A DNA stretch of 64,000 nt from an uncultured Aquabacterium sp. (GCF_947366995.1 NZ_CANBCC010000004.1:38393-102392), one strand, 5' to 3'. Counted from the first letter of the stretch, positions 44,831 to 55,287 are shown. Numbers and translations are program-made. The notes: generated by a model from the letters alone, not told the origin.

Positions 44831-46876
44831 ATGTACACCACCGCTTTCCTTGATCTGCCGCCCCTGCTGTCTGCCGGCGGCACCATCCGGCTGCCAGGCT
44901 CCAAGAGCATCTCCAACCGCGTGCTGCTGCTGGCCGGCCTGAGCGCCGGCACCACCGTCGTGCACGACCTCCTCGCGTCCGACGACACCCGCGTGATGCT
45001 GGAAGCCTTGCGCACGCTGGGCTGCGCCGTCGAACAGGACGGCGACACCGTGTCGATCACCGGCCTGGCCGGGCAGTTGTCGGTGCAGAACGCGCAGCTG
45101 TTCCTGGGCAACGCCGGTACGGCCATGCGCCCCCTGACCGCCGCGCTCGCGCTGCTGTCGGCCACGCAGGGCGGCGTCTTCGAACTCAGCGGCATTCCGC
45201 GCATGCACGAGCGCCCCATCGGCGACCTGATCGATGCCCTTCGGCCGCTCGGCTGCCACATCGAGTGCCTGGGCAATGAGGGCTATCCGCCGCTGCGCCT
45301 GGCCGGCGGCAAGCTCCATCTGGCCGATCCGATCAAGGTGCGGGGCGACGTCTCCAGCCAGTTCCTCACGGCGTTGCTGCTGGCGCTGCCACTGGTCTCG
45401 CAGCAACAGGATCTGGTCATCGAGGTGGTCGGCGAGCTGATCTCCAAACCCTACATCGAGATCACGCTCAACCTGCTGGAACGCTTTGGCATCACCGTGC
45501 GCCGCGAGGGCTGGTCGCGCTTCACCATTCCGCAGGGCAGCCACTACCAGTCCCCCGGCGAAATCCACGTCGAGGCAGACGCGTCCTCCGCCTCCTATTT
45601 CATTGCGCTCGGCGCGCTGGCCGCCACCGAGCAGCCGGTCCGCATCGAAGGCGTGGGCGCTGCCTCCATTCAGGGCGACATCCGTTTCATCGAGGCAGCC
45701 GAGGCCATGGGCGCGCAGGTCACTTCCGGCCCAAACTGGCTGGAAGTGCGCCGCGGCGCCTGGCCGCTCAAGGCCATCACGCTCGACTGCAACCACATCC
45801 CCGATGCGGCCATGACGCTGGCCGTGATGGCGCTGTACGCCCGGGGCACCACCCGCCTGACCAACATCGCCAGCTGGCGCGTGAAGGAAACCGACCGCAT
45901 CGCGGCCATGGCGACCGAGCTGCGCAAGCTGGGCGCCACCGTGGTGGAGGGAGAGGACTTCATCGAGGTCACGCCCCCGGCCAAGGCCTGCTGGGAACAC
46001 GCGAGCATCCACACCTACGACGACCACCGCATGGCGATGTGCTTCTCGCTGGCGGCGTTCAACCCGCTGGCGCCCACCGCCACGCCGAACGCGCCGGTGT
46101 CCGTCCGCATCGAAGACCCACGCTGCGTCGCCAAGACCTTCCCGGACTACTTCGAAGCCCTGTTCCAGGTGGCCCGCACGCGGCCCGACCTGATCCCCGT
46201 GATCACGATCGACGGCCCCACGGCTTCTGGCAAGGGCACGTTGGCCAGCAGCCTGGCCACCCGTCTGGGCTACCGCTTCCTCGATTCCGGCTCGCTCTAC
46301 CGCATCGCCGCACTGCTGGCGATGGAAGCCGGCGTCGACCTGGACGATGGCCGCCAGGTCGAGATGCTGGCGCGCCGCGTCGGCCACAGCATTCCGCTGC
46401 ACTTCGACGGCGAACACGTCTGGCTGGACGGCCGCGATGTGGGTGCCGACCTGCGCCGCGAGGAAGTCGGCCAGGCCGCGTCGCGCATTTCGGCCAACCC
46501 CGGCGTGCGCCAGGCGCTGCTGGACCTGCAGAAGGCCTTCCGCACCCTGCCGGGCCTGGTCGCCGATGGGCGGGACATGGGCACGGTGGTGTTCCCCGAC
46601 GCCTCGCTGAAGGTGTTTCTCACGGCCTCGGTGGCCCAGCGCGCCGAGCGCCGGTATAAGCAATTGATTTCCAAAGGCTTTTCTGCTAACCTGAAAGAGA
46701 TTTGCGCTGATTTGGAAGCGCGCGACCTGCGGGATCGAACCCGCGCGGTGGCGCCGCTCAAGCCGGCTGCAGATGCCCGAAGCCTCGACAATTCGGCGCT
46801 GTCCATCGACGAATCGGTGGACACCGTGCTGAACTCGTGGGTCGAGGGCTGGCCTCACGTGATCGTGAAGTCCTGA
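44831..46876 (+). CDS. aroA-cmk: Fused 5-enolpyruvylshikimate-3-phosphate synthase / cytidylate kinase
   Basis: The protein has 681 residues. Residues 1-~447 are a class I EPSP synthase: [38 protein letters not shown] and [12 protein letters not shown]. Residues ~456-681 are a cytidylate kinase: P-loop [10 protein letters not shown] (461-470), [24 protein letters not shown] and AERRYKQL. This joins aromatic biosynthesis to nucleotide metabolism in one chain. Bifunctional AroA-Cmk proteins are known in parts of the Burkholderiales. The ATG at 44831 follows TTGCCTCGC; the preceding TTG would add three residues. There is no stop or frame change at the junction. Confidence 0.95.
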   Translation: MYTTAFLDLPPLLSAGGTIRLPGSKSISNRVLLLAGLSAGTTVVHDLLASDDTRVMLEALRTLGCAVEQDGDTVSITGLAGQLSVQNAQLFLGNAGTAMRPLTAALALLSATQGGVFELSGIPRMHERPIGDLIDALRPLGCHIECLGNEGYPPLRLAGGKLHLADPIKVRGDVSSQFLTALLLALPLVSQQQDLVIEVVGELISKPYIEITLNLLERFGITVRREGWSRFTIPQGSHYQSPGEIHVEADASSASYFIALGALAATEQPVRIEGVGAASIQGDIRFIEAAEAMGAQVTSGPNWLEVRRGAWPLKAITLDCNHIPDAAMTLAVMALYARGTTRLTNIASWRVKETDRIAAMATELRKLGATVVEGEDFIEVTPPAKACWEHASIHTYDDHRMAMCFSLAAFNPLAPTATPNAPVSVRIEDPRCVAKTFPDYFEALFQVARTRPDLIPVITIDGPTASGKGTLASSLATRLGYRFLDSGSLYRIAALLAMEAGVDLDDGRQVEMLARRVGHSIPLHFDGEHVWLDGRDVGADLRREEVGQAASRISANPGVRQALLDLQKAFRTLPGLVADGRDMGTVVFPDASLKVFLTASVAQRAERRYKQLISKGFSANLKEICADLEARDLRDRTRAVAPLKPAADARSLDNSALSIDESVDTVLNSWVEGWPHVIVKS

Positions 46877-46893
46877 CAAGGCTGTGACATCCG

Positions 46894-46915
46894 GCGTCTG
46901 CTGCCAGGCAGACGC
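46894..46915. repeat. Perfect hairpin in the rpsA leader
   Basis: GCGTCTGC and GCAGACGC form an 8-base-pair stem around the loop TGCCAG. No T-run follows, so it is not a simple terminator. It lies between aroA-cmk and rpsA, 121 bases before the rpsA ATG, and could be part of an rpsA leader structure. Confidence 0.5.
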
Positions 46916-47035
46916 TACGCGCAAGCAGGGGTCGGCGCCAAGCCGGCCTGGGTGTCATGTTCTTCAACCCAACCCGTTCCGTCGTTCCTGTCGGCGTGAA
47001 CGTTTCCGCTGGTTTGCGCCAGCACAGGAAATTCC

Positions 47036-48721
47036 ATGTCTGAATCTTTTGCCGCCCTTTTTGAAGAGTCGCTGCAGCGCGCCAACATGCGCACGGGCGA
47101 AGTCATCACCGCCGAGGTGGTGGCCGTCGAACACAACTTCGTGGTCGTCAACGCCGGCCTGAAGTCCGAGGCCTATGTGCCCCTCGACGAGTTCAAGAAC
47201 GACCAGGGCGAGATCGAAGTCCAGGTTGGCGACTTCGTGTCGGTGGCCGTGGACGCCATCGAAAACGGCTACGGCGACACCATCCTGTCGCGCGACAAGG
47301 CCAAGCGTCTGGCCTCGTGGCTGTCGCTGGAGAACGCCCTCGAGTCGGGCGACTTCGTGACCGGCACCGTCAACGGCAAGGTCAAGGGTGGCCTCACCGT
47401 TCTGGTCAACGGCATCCGCGCCTTCCTGCCCGGCTCGCTGCTCGACACGCGTCCTGTCAAGGACATGTCGCCGTTCGAGGGCAAGACCATGGAATTCAAG
47501 GTCATCAAGCTCGATCGCAAGCGCAACAACGTCGTGCTGTCGCGCCGTGCCGTGGTCGAAGCCTCGATGGGCGAAGAACGTGCCAAGCTGATGGAAACGC
47601 TGCGCGAAGGCGCCATCGTCAACGGCGTGGTCAAGAACATCACCGAATACGGTGCGTTCGTGGACCTCGGCGGCATCGACGGCCTGCTGCACATCACCGA
47701 CATGGCATGGCGCCGTGTCCGTCACCCGTCCGAAGTCGTGACGGTTGGCCAGGAACTGACCGCCAAGGTCCTGAAGTTCGACGCCGAGAAGAACCGCGTT
47801 TCGCTGGGTCTGAAGCAGATGGGCGACGATCCGTGGGTTGGCGTGTCGCGCCGTTACCCCGCCGGCACCCGCCTGTTCGGCAAGGTCACCAACATCGCTG
47901 ACTACGGTGCGTTCGTCGAGATCGAACCGGGCATCGAAGGCCTGGTGCACGTCTCCGAAATGGACTGGACCAACAAGAACGTGGCTCCCAACAAGATCGT
48001 CAACCTGGGCGACGAAGTGGAAGTCATGGTCCTGGAGATCGACGAAGACAAGCGTCGCATCTCGCTGGGCATGAAGCAGTGCAAGCCGAACCCCTGGGAC
48101 GACTTCGCTCAGAACTTCAACCGTGGCGACAAGGTCAAGGGCCCCGTCAAGTCGATCACCGACTTCGGCGTGTTCGTCGGCCTGGCCGCTGGCATCGATG
48201 GTCTGGTGCACCTGTCCGACCTGTCGTGGAACGAGCCGGGCGAATCGGCTGTCCGCAACTACAAGAAGGGCCAGGAAGTCGAAGCCATCGTGCTGGCCAT
48301 CGACGTCGAGCGCGAGCGCATCTCGCTGGGCATCAAGCAGCTGGATTCGGATCCCTTCACCAACTTCACGACCCTGAACGACCGTGGCGCCAGCGTCACC
48401 GGCACCGTCAAGACCGTGGATGCCAAGGGCGCCGAGATCACGCTGGCTGACGACATCGTCGGCTACCTGCGTGCTTCGGAAATCAGCCGCGACCGCGTCG
48501 AAGACGCCCGCAACGTGCTGAAGGAAGGCGACGAAGTCACCGCGATCATCATCAACATCGATCGCAAGACCCGCAACATCCAGCTGTCCGTGAAGGCGAA
48601 GGACAACGCAGAACAGCAGGAAGCCCTGCAGTCGCTGCGCGCCGACACCAGCAAGGAAGGCTCCGGCACCACCAGCCTGGGCGCCCTGCTGAAGGCCAAG
48701 CTCGACCAGAACAACGGCTGA
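47036..48721 (+). CDS. rpsA: 30S ribosomal protein S1
   Basis: The protein has 561 residues with six S1 (OB-fold) domains. The repeats show the pattern [17 protein letters not shown] (for example [20 protein letters not shown] and [18 protein letters not shown]). S1 binds mRNA leaders and brings structured messages to the ribosome. The length matches the long proteobacterial form. AGGA lies before the ATG by seven bases. ihfB follows, as in most proteobacteria (rpsA-ihfB). Confidence 0.97.
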   Translation: MSESFAALFEESLQRANMRTGEVITAEVVAVEHNFVVVNAGLKSEAYVPLDEFKNDQGEIEVQVGDFVSVAVDAIENGYGDTILSRDKAKRLASWLSLENALESGDFVTGTVNGKVKGGLTVLVNGIRAFLPGSLLDTRPVKDMSPFEGKTMEFKVIKLDRKRNNVVLSRRAVVEASMGEERAKLMETLREGAIVNGVVKNITEYGAFVDLGGIDGLLHITDMAWRRVRHPSEVVTVGQELTAKVLKFDAEKNRVSLGLKQMGDDPWVGVSRRYPAGTRLFGKVTNIADYGAFVEIEPGIEGLVHVSEMDWTNKNVAPNKIVNLGDEVEVMVLEIDEDKRRISLGMKQCKPNPWDDFAQNFNRGDKVKGPVKSITDFGVFVGLAAGIDGLVHLSDLSWNEPGESAVRNYKKGQEVEAIVLAIDVERERISLGIKQLDSDPFTNFTTLNDRGASVTGTVKTVDAKGAEITLADDIVGYLRASEISRDRVEDARNVLKEGDEVTAIIINIDRKTRNIQLSVKAKDNAEQQEALQSLRADTSKEGSGTTSLGALLKAKLDQNNG

Positions 48722-48788
48722 TCCCGGCTGACGTTCCGAGCACGACACCCGTTGTGCCTGGCCCTTCGGGGCCATTGCACGCGGGGGT

Positions 48789-48837
48789 TGTGATGAGCGC
48801 GGCGCCTGTCTTCCTGACGGTGCCGGTGCTCATCACA
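48789..48837. repeat. Long imperfect inverted repeat between rpsA and ihfB
   Basis: TGTGATGAGC and GCTCATCACA are perfect 10-base arms, extended inward by a bulged CGGC / GCCG pair to a stem of about 17 base pairs. A separate hairpin TGGCCC-TTCG-GGGCCA stands upstream at 48759-48774. Neither has a T-run. They could stabilise the rpsA mRNA end or control ihfB. Confidence 0.55.
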
Positions 48838-48878
48838 GCCTCCACAAGAGGCAATTAGCCGATTGCCGACGTCCCGAC

Positions 48879-49208
48879 ATGACCCGATCCGACCTCGTGG
48901 CCCGACTGGCCGAGCGCTTTGGCCAGCTCACGCAGCGTGACGCCGAATTCGCCGTCAAGACCATCCTGGACGCCATGTCCGACGCGCTGGCGCGAGGCCA
49001 CCGCATCGAGATTCGCGGCTTTGGCAGCTTTTCGATCAACCGCCGCCCGCCCCGCATGGGCCGCAACCCGCGCTCCGGCGAGCAGGTGCTGATCCCGGAA
49101 AAGCTCGTTCCGCACTTCAAACCCGGCAAGGCCCTGCGCGAAGGGGTGGATACTCGCGGTGAGGCCACTGAGGCCGACACCCCGTCCACCGACCCTTCAC
49201 GGAGCTGA
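48879..49208 (+). CDS. ihfB: Integration host factor subunit beta
   Basis: The protein has 109 residues. It is a DNABII protein that bends DNA as a heterodimer with IhfA. The start [37 protein letters not shown] and RNPRSGE (the intercalating arm) are present. A 15-residue acidic tail follows the normal end (~94). The ATG has no clear ribosome site; the hairpin region upstream may matter. IHF would also help the sigma54 promoter at 53200. Confidence 0.96.
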   Translation: MTRSDLVARLAERFGQLTQRDAEFAVKTILDAMSDALARGHRIEIRGFGSFSINRRPPRMGRNPRSGEQVLIPEKLVPHFKPGKALREGVDTRGEATEADTPSTDPSRS

Positions 49209-49215
49209 CCTGCCC

Positions 49216-49581
49216 ATGCTGCGCACCCTGAACTGGCTGTTTCGCGCCCTGCTGTTCTTCATCCTGTTCGCGTTCGCGTTGAACAACCAGCACGTCGTGC
49301 AACTCAAGTGGTTCATGGGCTACCAGTGGGAGGCCCCCATGGTGTTCATCGTGCTCGGCATGTTCGCCCTCGGCTGTGTGGCTGGCGTGCTCGCCATGGT
49401 GCCCAGCTGGTGGCGCCACCGCCGGGACGCCCGCCACCGCGCCCACCTGCAGCCCGAACCGCAGGCCCCTGTGCAGAGCGGCAAGGGCACGCCTACCGCA
49501 GCCGGCACCGACGCCGCGACCTTGCCTGTCGAGCTGCCTTTCCCCCCGGACATGCCTGCCCCGCGCAAGCCGGCACGCTGA
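49216..49581 (+). CDS. lapA: Lipopolysaccharide assembly protein LapA-like (DUF1049)
   Basis: The protein has 121 residues. Two membrane helices (LLFFILFAFALNN and VFIVLGMFALGCVAGVLAMV) with a short basic segment WRHRRDARH form the LapA/YciS core. The C-terminal ~45 residues are Pro/Ala-rich and variable. LapA and LapB control the stability of LpxC, the key LPS enzyme. It starts seven bases after ihfB and 60 bases before lapB. Confidence 0.9.
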   Translation: MLRTLNWLFRALLFFILFAFALNNQHVVQLKWFMGYQWEAPMVFIVLGMFALGCVAGVLAMVPSWWRHRRDARHRAHLQPEPQAPVQSGKGTPTAAGTDAATLPVELPFPPDMPAPRKPAR

Positions 49582-49641
49582 CCTTCGGCCACCCCGGGCC
49601 GTTCACCGCTTCCACCTGCCCGCCTGGCGGGCCCGTGACCC

Positions 49642-50799
49642 ATGGACTTCGATTTCTACTGGCTGTTGCTCGCCTTGCCGGGCGCCTTTCTGGCCGGCTG
49701 GCTGGCATCGCGTGTCGATCTGCGGCAGCTCAAGCGGGAAGACCGCGCCTCACCGCAGGCCTACTTCAAGGGCCTGAACCTGCTGCTGAACGAGCAACAG
49801 GACAAGGCCATCGACGCCTTCATCGAGGCCGTGCAGCACGACCCCGACACCTCGGACCTGCACTTCGCACTCGGCAACCTGTTCCGTCGGCGTGGCGAAT
49901 ATGAGCGCGCGATCCGCGTGCACCAGCACCTGCTGGCCCGTGCGGACATCACCCGGGACGAACGCGAGCGTGCCCAGCACGCGCTGGCTCAGGACTTCAT
50001 GAAGGCGGGGCTGTTCGACCGTGCCGAGGACGCGTTCAAGGCACTGGAAGGCACGGCCTTCACCACGGACGCCCGCCTGGCGCTGCTGTCATTGCATGAG
50101 CGCTCGCGGAACTGGCATCCGGCCATCGACGTCGCGCGACAACTGGAAGCGGCCGGCACGGGCTCGTTCTCGCAACGCATGGCCCACCATTGGTGTGAGG
50201 TCGCCCAGGAGGCCGACGCTCGCGGCCGGGCCGACGAGGCCGAGCAGGCACTTGCCCGCGCGCGCGAGGCCGCGCCCCAGGCGGCCCGGCCTCTGGTGAT
50301 CCAGGGCCAGCGCCTGCTGCGCCAGGGTGACCACGCCGGCGCGCTGAGGGCGTGGGACGAGCTGATGGCACTGCAACCTCAGGCCTTTGCGCTGATTGCC
50401 ATGGACTACGCGCAGGCTGCCCAGGCCAGCGGCGAAGGACCGACGGCGTTGCGCAAGCTGGAAGGGCTGTACGCCCAGGCACCGTCTGTCGAGGTGCTCA
50501 ACGCCGTGAACCTGCTGCAACCCGACGAGCGACTGCGCAGGCAGCGCCTGATCGAGCACCTGCGCCACCAGCCGTCCTTGTCTGCGGCGCAGGGCCTGAT
50601 CCGGGAGCGGTTGAGCAGCGAGGTTGCCCTCGATCAGAGCGAGATCGAAGGCCTGCAGAAGGCCTTGAACACCGCCGCCAAGCCGCTACAGCGCTATCGC
50701 TGCGCCGCCTGCGGCTTCGAGAGCCAGCATTACTTCTGGCAATGTCCCGGCTGCCAGGGGTGGGACACCTACCCGCCCCGGCGTCTGGAAGATCAGTGA
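49642..50799 (+). CDS. lapB: Lipopolysaccharide assembly protein LapB (YciM)
   Basis: The protein has 385 residues. An N-terminal membrane anchor (WLLLALPGAFLAGWLA) precedes TPR repeats (AYFKGLNLLLNEQQDKAIDAFI and others), and the C-terminus has a rubredoxin-type zinc ribbon C-x2-C-x9-C-x2-C (CAACG...CPGCQGW). LapB brings LpxC to FtsH for degradation. All parts of the E. coli protein are present. The 3' end overlaps the convergent copper-chaperone gene by seven bases. Confidence 0.95.
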   Translation: MDFDFYWLLLALPGAFLAGWLASRVDLRQLKREDRASPQAYFKGLNLLLNEQQDKAIDAFIEAVQHDPDTSDLHFALGNLFRRRGEYERAIRVHQHLLARADITRDERERAQHALAQDFMKAGLFDRAEDAFKALEGTAFTTDARLALLSLHERSRNWHPAIDVARQLEAAGTGSFSQRMAHHWCEVAQEADARGRADEAEQALARAREAAPQAARPLVIQGQRLLRQGDHAGALRAWDELMALQPQAFALIAMDYAQAAQASGEGPTALRKLEGLYAQAPSVEVLNAVNLLQPDERLRRQRLIEHLRHQPSLSAAQGLIRERLSSEVALDQSEIEGLQKALNTAAKPLQRYRCAACGFESQHYFWQCPGCQGWDTYPPRRLEDQ

Positions 50800-51353
50800 T
50801 GCATGTGGCCATGGCCCTGGCCATGGTGCGGCATGCCCGCCCCCTGGCCTGACCCGGCGGGCGCCATCGCCTTGACCGGCACATCGACCGTCTGACTCAA
50901 GACACGACCGTCTTCCGCGCGCAATTGCAGGGTCAGCCTGACCGTGGTGCCAGCAGCGAGCGGCGCCTTCAGTCCCATCAGCATGAGGTGATGCCCTCCG
51001 GGCTTGAGGCTCACGGTCTGGCCGGCAGGCAGTGGCAGGGCCTTGAGGGCCCGCATGCGCATCACGTCGCCTTCCATCTTCATCTCGTGCAGCTCGGCCA
51101 CGGGCGCCTCGGTGGCGCTGAAGCCAACCAGCGTCAGGGCCTGGCTGCTTTGCAGGTTCATGAATCCGCCGGTGGCCGTCTGGCCTTTGACGGTGGCCCG
51201 GATCCATGCCCCCTCCACGGAGACGGGCGCCTCGGCGGCCTGTGTCGCGCCCGGTGCGACCTTGTCGGACGCCTGCACGGCGGGCACGCTGACAAGCGCC
51301 ATGCTCAGCGCCAGCGCGCAGGCAGAAGAGAGGGCAGCAGGGACGATGCGCAT
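50793..51353 (-). CDS. Periplasmic copper chaperone PCu(A)C-like
   Basis: The protein has 186 residues. The signal peptide is MRIVPAALSSACALALSMALVSVPAVQA. The core carries the PCu(A)C copper site: HEMKMEGDVMRM and GGHHLMLMGL, i.e. the His/Met ligands H-x10-M-x21-H-x-M. The C-terminus is His/Met-rich (MPHHGQGHGHMHH), which could bind extra copper. PCu(A)C proteins deliver Cu(I) to the CuA site of cytochrome c oxidase. The ATG at 51353 has GGAG seven bases upstream. Its 3' end overlaps lapB by seven bases in opposite direction. Confidence 0.88.
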   Translation of the reverse strand: MRIVPAALSSACALALSMALVSVPAVQASDKVAPGATQAAEAPVSVEGAWIRATVKGQTATGGFMNLQSSQALTLVGFSATEAPVAELHEMKMEGDVMRMRALKALPLPAGQTVSLKPGGHHLMLMGLKAPLAAGTTVRLTLQLRAEDGRVLSQTVDVPVKAMAPAGSGQGAGMPHHGQGHGHMHH

Positions 51354-51425
51354 GAGCAAGCTCCGACAGGGGAATGGAACAAGGCGCCAGTCTAGCCTCG
51401 CACCACCGCTGCCGTCTGACGCGGA

Positions 51426-52970
51426 TCAGGAAGCGACCTGCAGCACGCGACGGTACTGAATCGCCTCGGCCACATGGGCGGTGAGCACGTCGGCCGCGCC
51501 ACCAAGGTCGGCGATCGTGCGCGCCAGCCTCAGCACACGGTGGAAAGACCGGCCGGACCAGCCCAGGCGCCCGCAAGCCGCCTGCAGAAAGGCCATGGCA
51601 TCGGCATGCACCCGGGCGTGCTCGGTCAGGGCGGCCCCTTCCAGGCTGGCATTGAGCACCCCCTGCCGGCCGAGCTGGCGCGCCCGGGCAGCGGCCACCC
51701 GCTCGGCCACTTCGGCCGTGCTTTCGCCGTCCGGACTGCGGGCCAGCACCTCCGGCGCCACCATGGGCACGTCCACCTGCACGTCGATGCGGTCGAGCAG
51801 CGGCCCGCTCAGCCGGGACTGGTATCGTGTGACCTGCTCGGGCGTGCACCGACAGCTCTTCAGCGGGTTGCCGAAGTGCCCGCAAGGACATGGGTTCATG
51901 GCGGCCAGCAGCTGAAAGCGCGCCGGGAAGTCGTGCCGCCGCACGGCGCGCGAGATCGTGATGTGCCCGGTCTCCAGAGGCTCGCGCAGCGCCTCGAGCG
52001 CCGCCCGCGGGAACTCGGGCAGTTCATCGAGAAACAGCAGCCCGTGGTGGGCCAGCGAGATCTCCCCCGGCCGCGGCGGGGATCCGCCTCCGACCATGGC
52101 GACTGCCGACGCGCTGTGGTGCGGGCTGCGCATCACCCGCTGCATCCAGCGCGATGGATCGAAATGGCCCGCCAGGCTCAGCACTGCGGCGGACTCCAGC
52201 GCCTCTTCCTGATCCAGCGGCGGCAGCAAGCCAGGAAAACGCTGCACCAGCATGGACTTGCCTGTGCCGGGTGGGCCAACCATCAAGAGCGAATGGCGCC
52301 CCGCCGCCGCCACCTCCAGCGCGCGCTTGGCGGCGCTCTGGCCCTTGACGTCGCGCAGATCGGGCTGCCCGATGGCGGAAGGGGCCAGGCCGCCCTCGGC
52401 CACCATGCGAACCAGGCCGCCCGGCTCGGCGCCCTCCACGCGCAAGGCGTTGACGACATCCATCAGATGGGCCGCCCCGTACAGCGGGGCACCGTTCACC
52501 AGCGCCGCCTCGCGGGCACTGGAGGCGGGCAGGACCAGCGCGCGTGGCGGCCCCTCACCGGCCTGCACGGCCGTGCGGTGCAGGGCCAGCGCCATGGGCA
52601 GCGCGCCGCGCACGGGCCGCAGTTCGCCGCCCAGCGACAATTCGCCGGCGAACTCGAACGCGGCCACGCGCTCGGCATCCAGCTGCCCCATGGCGGTCAG
52701 GATGCCGATGGCGATGGGCAGGTCGAAACGCCCTGACTCCTTGGGCAGGTCGGCCGGCGCAAGGTTGACCGTGATGCGTTTGTTGAAGGGGAAATCCAGC
52801 CCGCAGTTCGCCAGCGCCGCACGCACCCGCTCTCGGGCCTCCTTGACCTCCGTGTCTGCCAGGCCGACCAGCGTGAAAGCGGGCAGCCCGTTGGCCAGAT
52901 GCACCTCGACGGTGATTTCGGGTGCGCGCAACCCATCCAGGGCGCGGCTGCGGACCAAGGCAAGCGACAT
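51426..52970 (-). CDS. comM: ComM/YifB AAA+ ATPase (Mg-chelatase-like)
   Basis: The protein has 514 residues. The N-terminal Lon-protease-like fold (SRALDGLRAPEITVEVHLANGLP) is followed by the AAA+ domain: Walker A VGPPGTGKSML, Walker B LLFLDELPEF, and a cysteine-bearing segment CPCGHFGNPLKSCRC that may bind zinc. ComM is a hexameric branch-migration helicase used in natural transformation and recombination. It is divergent from glnK by 289 bases and shares that control region. Confidence 0.93.
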   Translation of the reverse strand: MSLALVRSRALDGLRAPEITVEVHLANGLPAFTLVGLADTEVKEARERVRAALANCGLDFPFNKRITVNLAPADLPKESGRFDLPIAIGILTAMGQLDAERVAAFEFAGELSLGGELRPVRGALPMALALHRTAVQAGEGPPRALVLPASSAREAALVNGAPLYGAAHLMDVVNALRVEGAEPGGLVRMVAEGGLAPSAIGQPDLRDVKGQSAAKRALEVAAAGRHSLLMVGPPGTGKSMLVQRFPGLLPPLDQEEALESAAVLSLAGHFDPSRWMQRVMRSPHHSASAVAMVGGGSPPRPGEISLAHHGLLFLDELPEFPRAALEALREPLETGHITISRAVRRHDFPARFQLLAAMNPCPCGHFGNPLKSCRCTPEQVTRYQSRLSGPLLDRIDVQVDVPMVAPEVLARSPDGESTAEVAERVAAARARQLGRQGVLNASLEGAALTEHARVHADAMAFLQAACGRLGWSGRSFHRVLRLARTIADLGGAADVLTAHVAEAIQYRRVLQVAS

Positions 52971-53060
52971 CGGGATCAGGGGAAGAAAGACGATGGAGCG
53001 AGATTGTCGTCATCGACCCGGTGTCTGGCTGTCCCCCGGGAGAGCGAGGCGACACTTGGC

Positions 53061-53075
53061 GCACCAAGGTTGTGC
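53061..53075 (+). promoter_or_regulatory. Candidate NtrC (GlnG) enhancer site
   Basis: GCACCAAGGTTGTGC is a dyad (GCACCA / GCACAA on the other strand) matching the NtrC consensus TGCACCA-N3-TGGTGCA at most positions. It lies about 125 bases upstream of the sigma54 promoter, the usual enhancer distance. A second half-site TGGTGC is at 53121-53126. Confidence 0.55.
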
Positions 53076-53091
53076 AGCACACCTTCCATGA

Positions 53092-53598
<507 letters not shown>

Positions 53599-53666
53599 TT
53601 CAGCGTTGGCCGCACCACCCGGTGTGTGTCCTCCCCCTCCTCCTTTGAGTATCTGAGAGGCATTTC

Positions 53667-55205
53667 ATGAGAAAGCTCATTGCGTCCATCGCACTGGGGC
53701 TCGCCGCCTTCGGCCTGCTGGGCGTGTCGCACGCCCAGGATGCTGCCGCGTCGGCCCCTGTCGCCGCCACCGCCACCGAGGCGGCTGCCGCCCCGGCTTC
53801 TGCACCCGAGGCCGCCCCTCTGGCCGCTGAAGCTGCCTCCGCGCCCGCCGAAGCCGCGGCCGCTGCGCCCGTGCCCAACAAGGGCGACGTGACCTGGATG
53901 ATGGTCTCCACGCTGCTGGTGATCCTGATGACCGTGCCCGGTCTGGCCCTGTTCTACGGCGGCCTGGTGCGCAGCAAGAACATGCTGTCCGTGCTCATGC
54001 AGGTGATGGTCACGTTCTCGATGATCGTCGTGCTGTGGTTCATCTATGGCTACAGCCTCGCCTTCACCGAGGGCAACGCCTTCATCGGCGGCCTCGATCG
54101 CCTGATGATGAAGGGCGTGTGGGACAACGCCGCGGGCACCTTCGCCAACGCCGCCACCTTCAGCAAGGGCGTGGTGATCCCCGAGATCGTGTTCGCCGCC
54201 TTCCAGGCTACGTTCGCCGGCATCACCTGCTGCCTGATCGTCGGCGCCTTTGCCGAGCGCATCAAGTTCTCGGCTGTGCTGCTCTTCATGGTGCTGTGGT
54301 TCACCTTCAGCTACGCCCCGATCGCGCACATGGTCTGGTTCTGGATGGGCCCGGACGCCTACACCTCGGCTGACGTGGTCGAAGCCATGAACGGCAAGGC
54401 CGGTCTGATCTGGCAGCACGGCGCGCTGGACTTCGCCGGCGGCACCGTGGTGCACATCAACGCTGCCGTGGCAGGCCTGGTCGGTTCCTACATGGTCGGC
54501 AAGCGCATCGGCTACGGCAAGGAAGCCTTCACCCCGCACTCGCTGACGCTGACCATGGTCGGTGCCTCGCTGCTGTGGGTGGGCTGGTTCGGCTTCAACG
54601 CCGGCTCGGCTCTGGAAGCCAACGGCTTCGCCGCCCTGGCCTTCATCAACACCTTTGCCGCCACCGCCGCCGCCGTGCTGGCCTGGTGTCTGGGCGAAGG
54701 CCTGCTCAAGGGCAAGGCTTCGATGCTGGGTGCCGCTTCGGGCGCCGTCGCGGGTCTGGTCGCGATCACCCCGGCTGCCGGCAACGTCGGCATCGGCGGT
54801 GCGCTGATCATCGGTCTGCTGGCGGGCTTCATCTGCCTGTGGGGCGTGTCGGGTCTGAAGAAGATCCTGGGCGCCGACGACTCGCTGGACGTGTTCGGCG
54901 TGCACGGTGTGGGCGGCATCCTGGGTGCCCTGCTGACCGGCGTGTTCAACTCGCCTAACCTGGGCGGCCCCTCGGTCGTGTCGGACTGGGTCACGGTCTC
55001 GATGGTCACCGGCGACGCCTACTCGATCGCCAGCCAGGTCTGGATCCAGCTCAAGGGCGTGCTGATCACCATCGTGTGGTCGGGTGTGGTCTCGCTGATC
55101 GCCTACAAGATCGTCGACGTGGTGATCGGTCTGCGCGTGCCGGAAGAGGAAGAGCGCGAAGGCCTGGACATCACCTCGCACGGCGAGACGGCCTATCACA
55201 AGTGA
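53667..55205 (+). CDS. amtB: Ammonium transporter
   Basis: The protein has 512 residues. A signal peptide (MRKLIASIALGLAAFGLLGVSHA) is followed by an Ala/Pro-rich stretch of ~45 residues, then about 11 membrane helices. The Amt family segment DFAGGTVVHINAAVAGLVGSY carries the first pore His (H in VVHINA), and VFGVHGVGGILGALLTG the second. FYGGLVRSKNML is the conserved N-terminal helix end. It imports ammonia under nitrogen limitation and is gated by GlnK. GAGAGG precedes the ATG by six bases. Confidence 0.97.
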   Translation: MRKLIASIALGLAAFGLLGVSHAQDAAASAPVAATATEAAAAPASAPEAAPLAAEAASAPAEAAAAAPVPNKGDVTWMMVSTLLVILMTVPGLALFYGGLVRSKNMLSVLMQVMVTFSMIVVLWFIYGYSLAFTEGNAFIGGLDRLMMKGVWDNAAGTFANAATFSKGVVIPEIVFAAFQATFAGITCCLIVGAFAERIKFSAVLLFMVLWFTFSYAPIAHMVWFWMGPDAYTSADVVEAMNGKAGLIWQHGALDFAGGTVVHINAAVAGLVGSYMVGKRIGYGKEAFTPHSLTLTMVGASLLWVGWFGFNAGSALEANGFAALAFINTFAATAAAVLAWCLGEGLLKGKASMLGAASGAVAGLVAITPAAGNVGIGGALIIGLLAGFICLWGVSGLKKILGADDSLDVFGVHGVGGILGALLTGVFNSPNLGGPSVVSDWVTVSMVTGDAYSIASQVWIQLKGVLITIVWSGVVSLIAYKIVDVVIGLRVPEEEEREGLDITSHGETAYHK

Positions 55206-55257
55206 TCGACGCGGAATCCGGACGGGGCCCTGCCCCGCCGCCGGATCCGCTGTCAAC

Positions 55258-55287
55258 GGGGCTGCCTTCGGGCGGCCCCTTTTTTTT
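55258..55287 (+). terminator. Terminator of glnK-amtB
   Basis: GGGGCTGCC, loop TTCG, GGCGGCCCC (nine base pairs with one G-U) is followed by eight T. It ends the nitrogen operon 52 bases after amtB. Confidence 0.93.

Noticed and set aside
43283..46924. A 1213-codon open frame on the minus strand
   Set aside because: It runs antisense to pheA, tyrA and aroA-cmk, which are strongly recognisable. Such long frames are common opposite GC-rich genes, and the translated sequence has low-complexity Gly/Arg/His repeats without any family motif.
47036..48721. Plus-strand repeats in rpsA looked like a tandem DNA repeat
   Set aside because: They are the six S1 protein domains, diverged at the DNA level, not a recent duplication.
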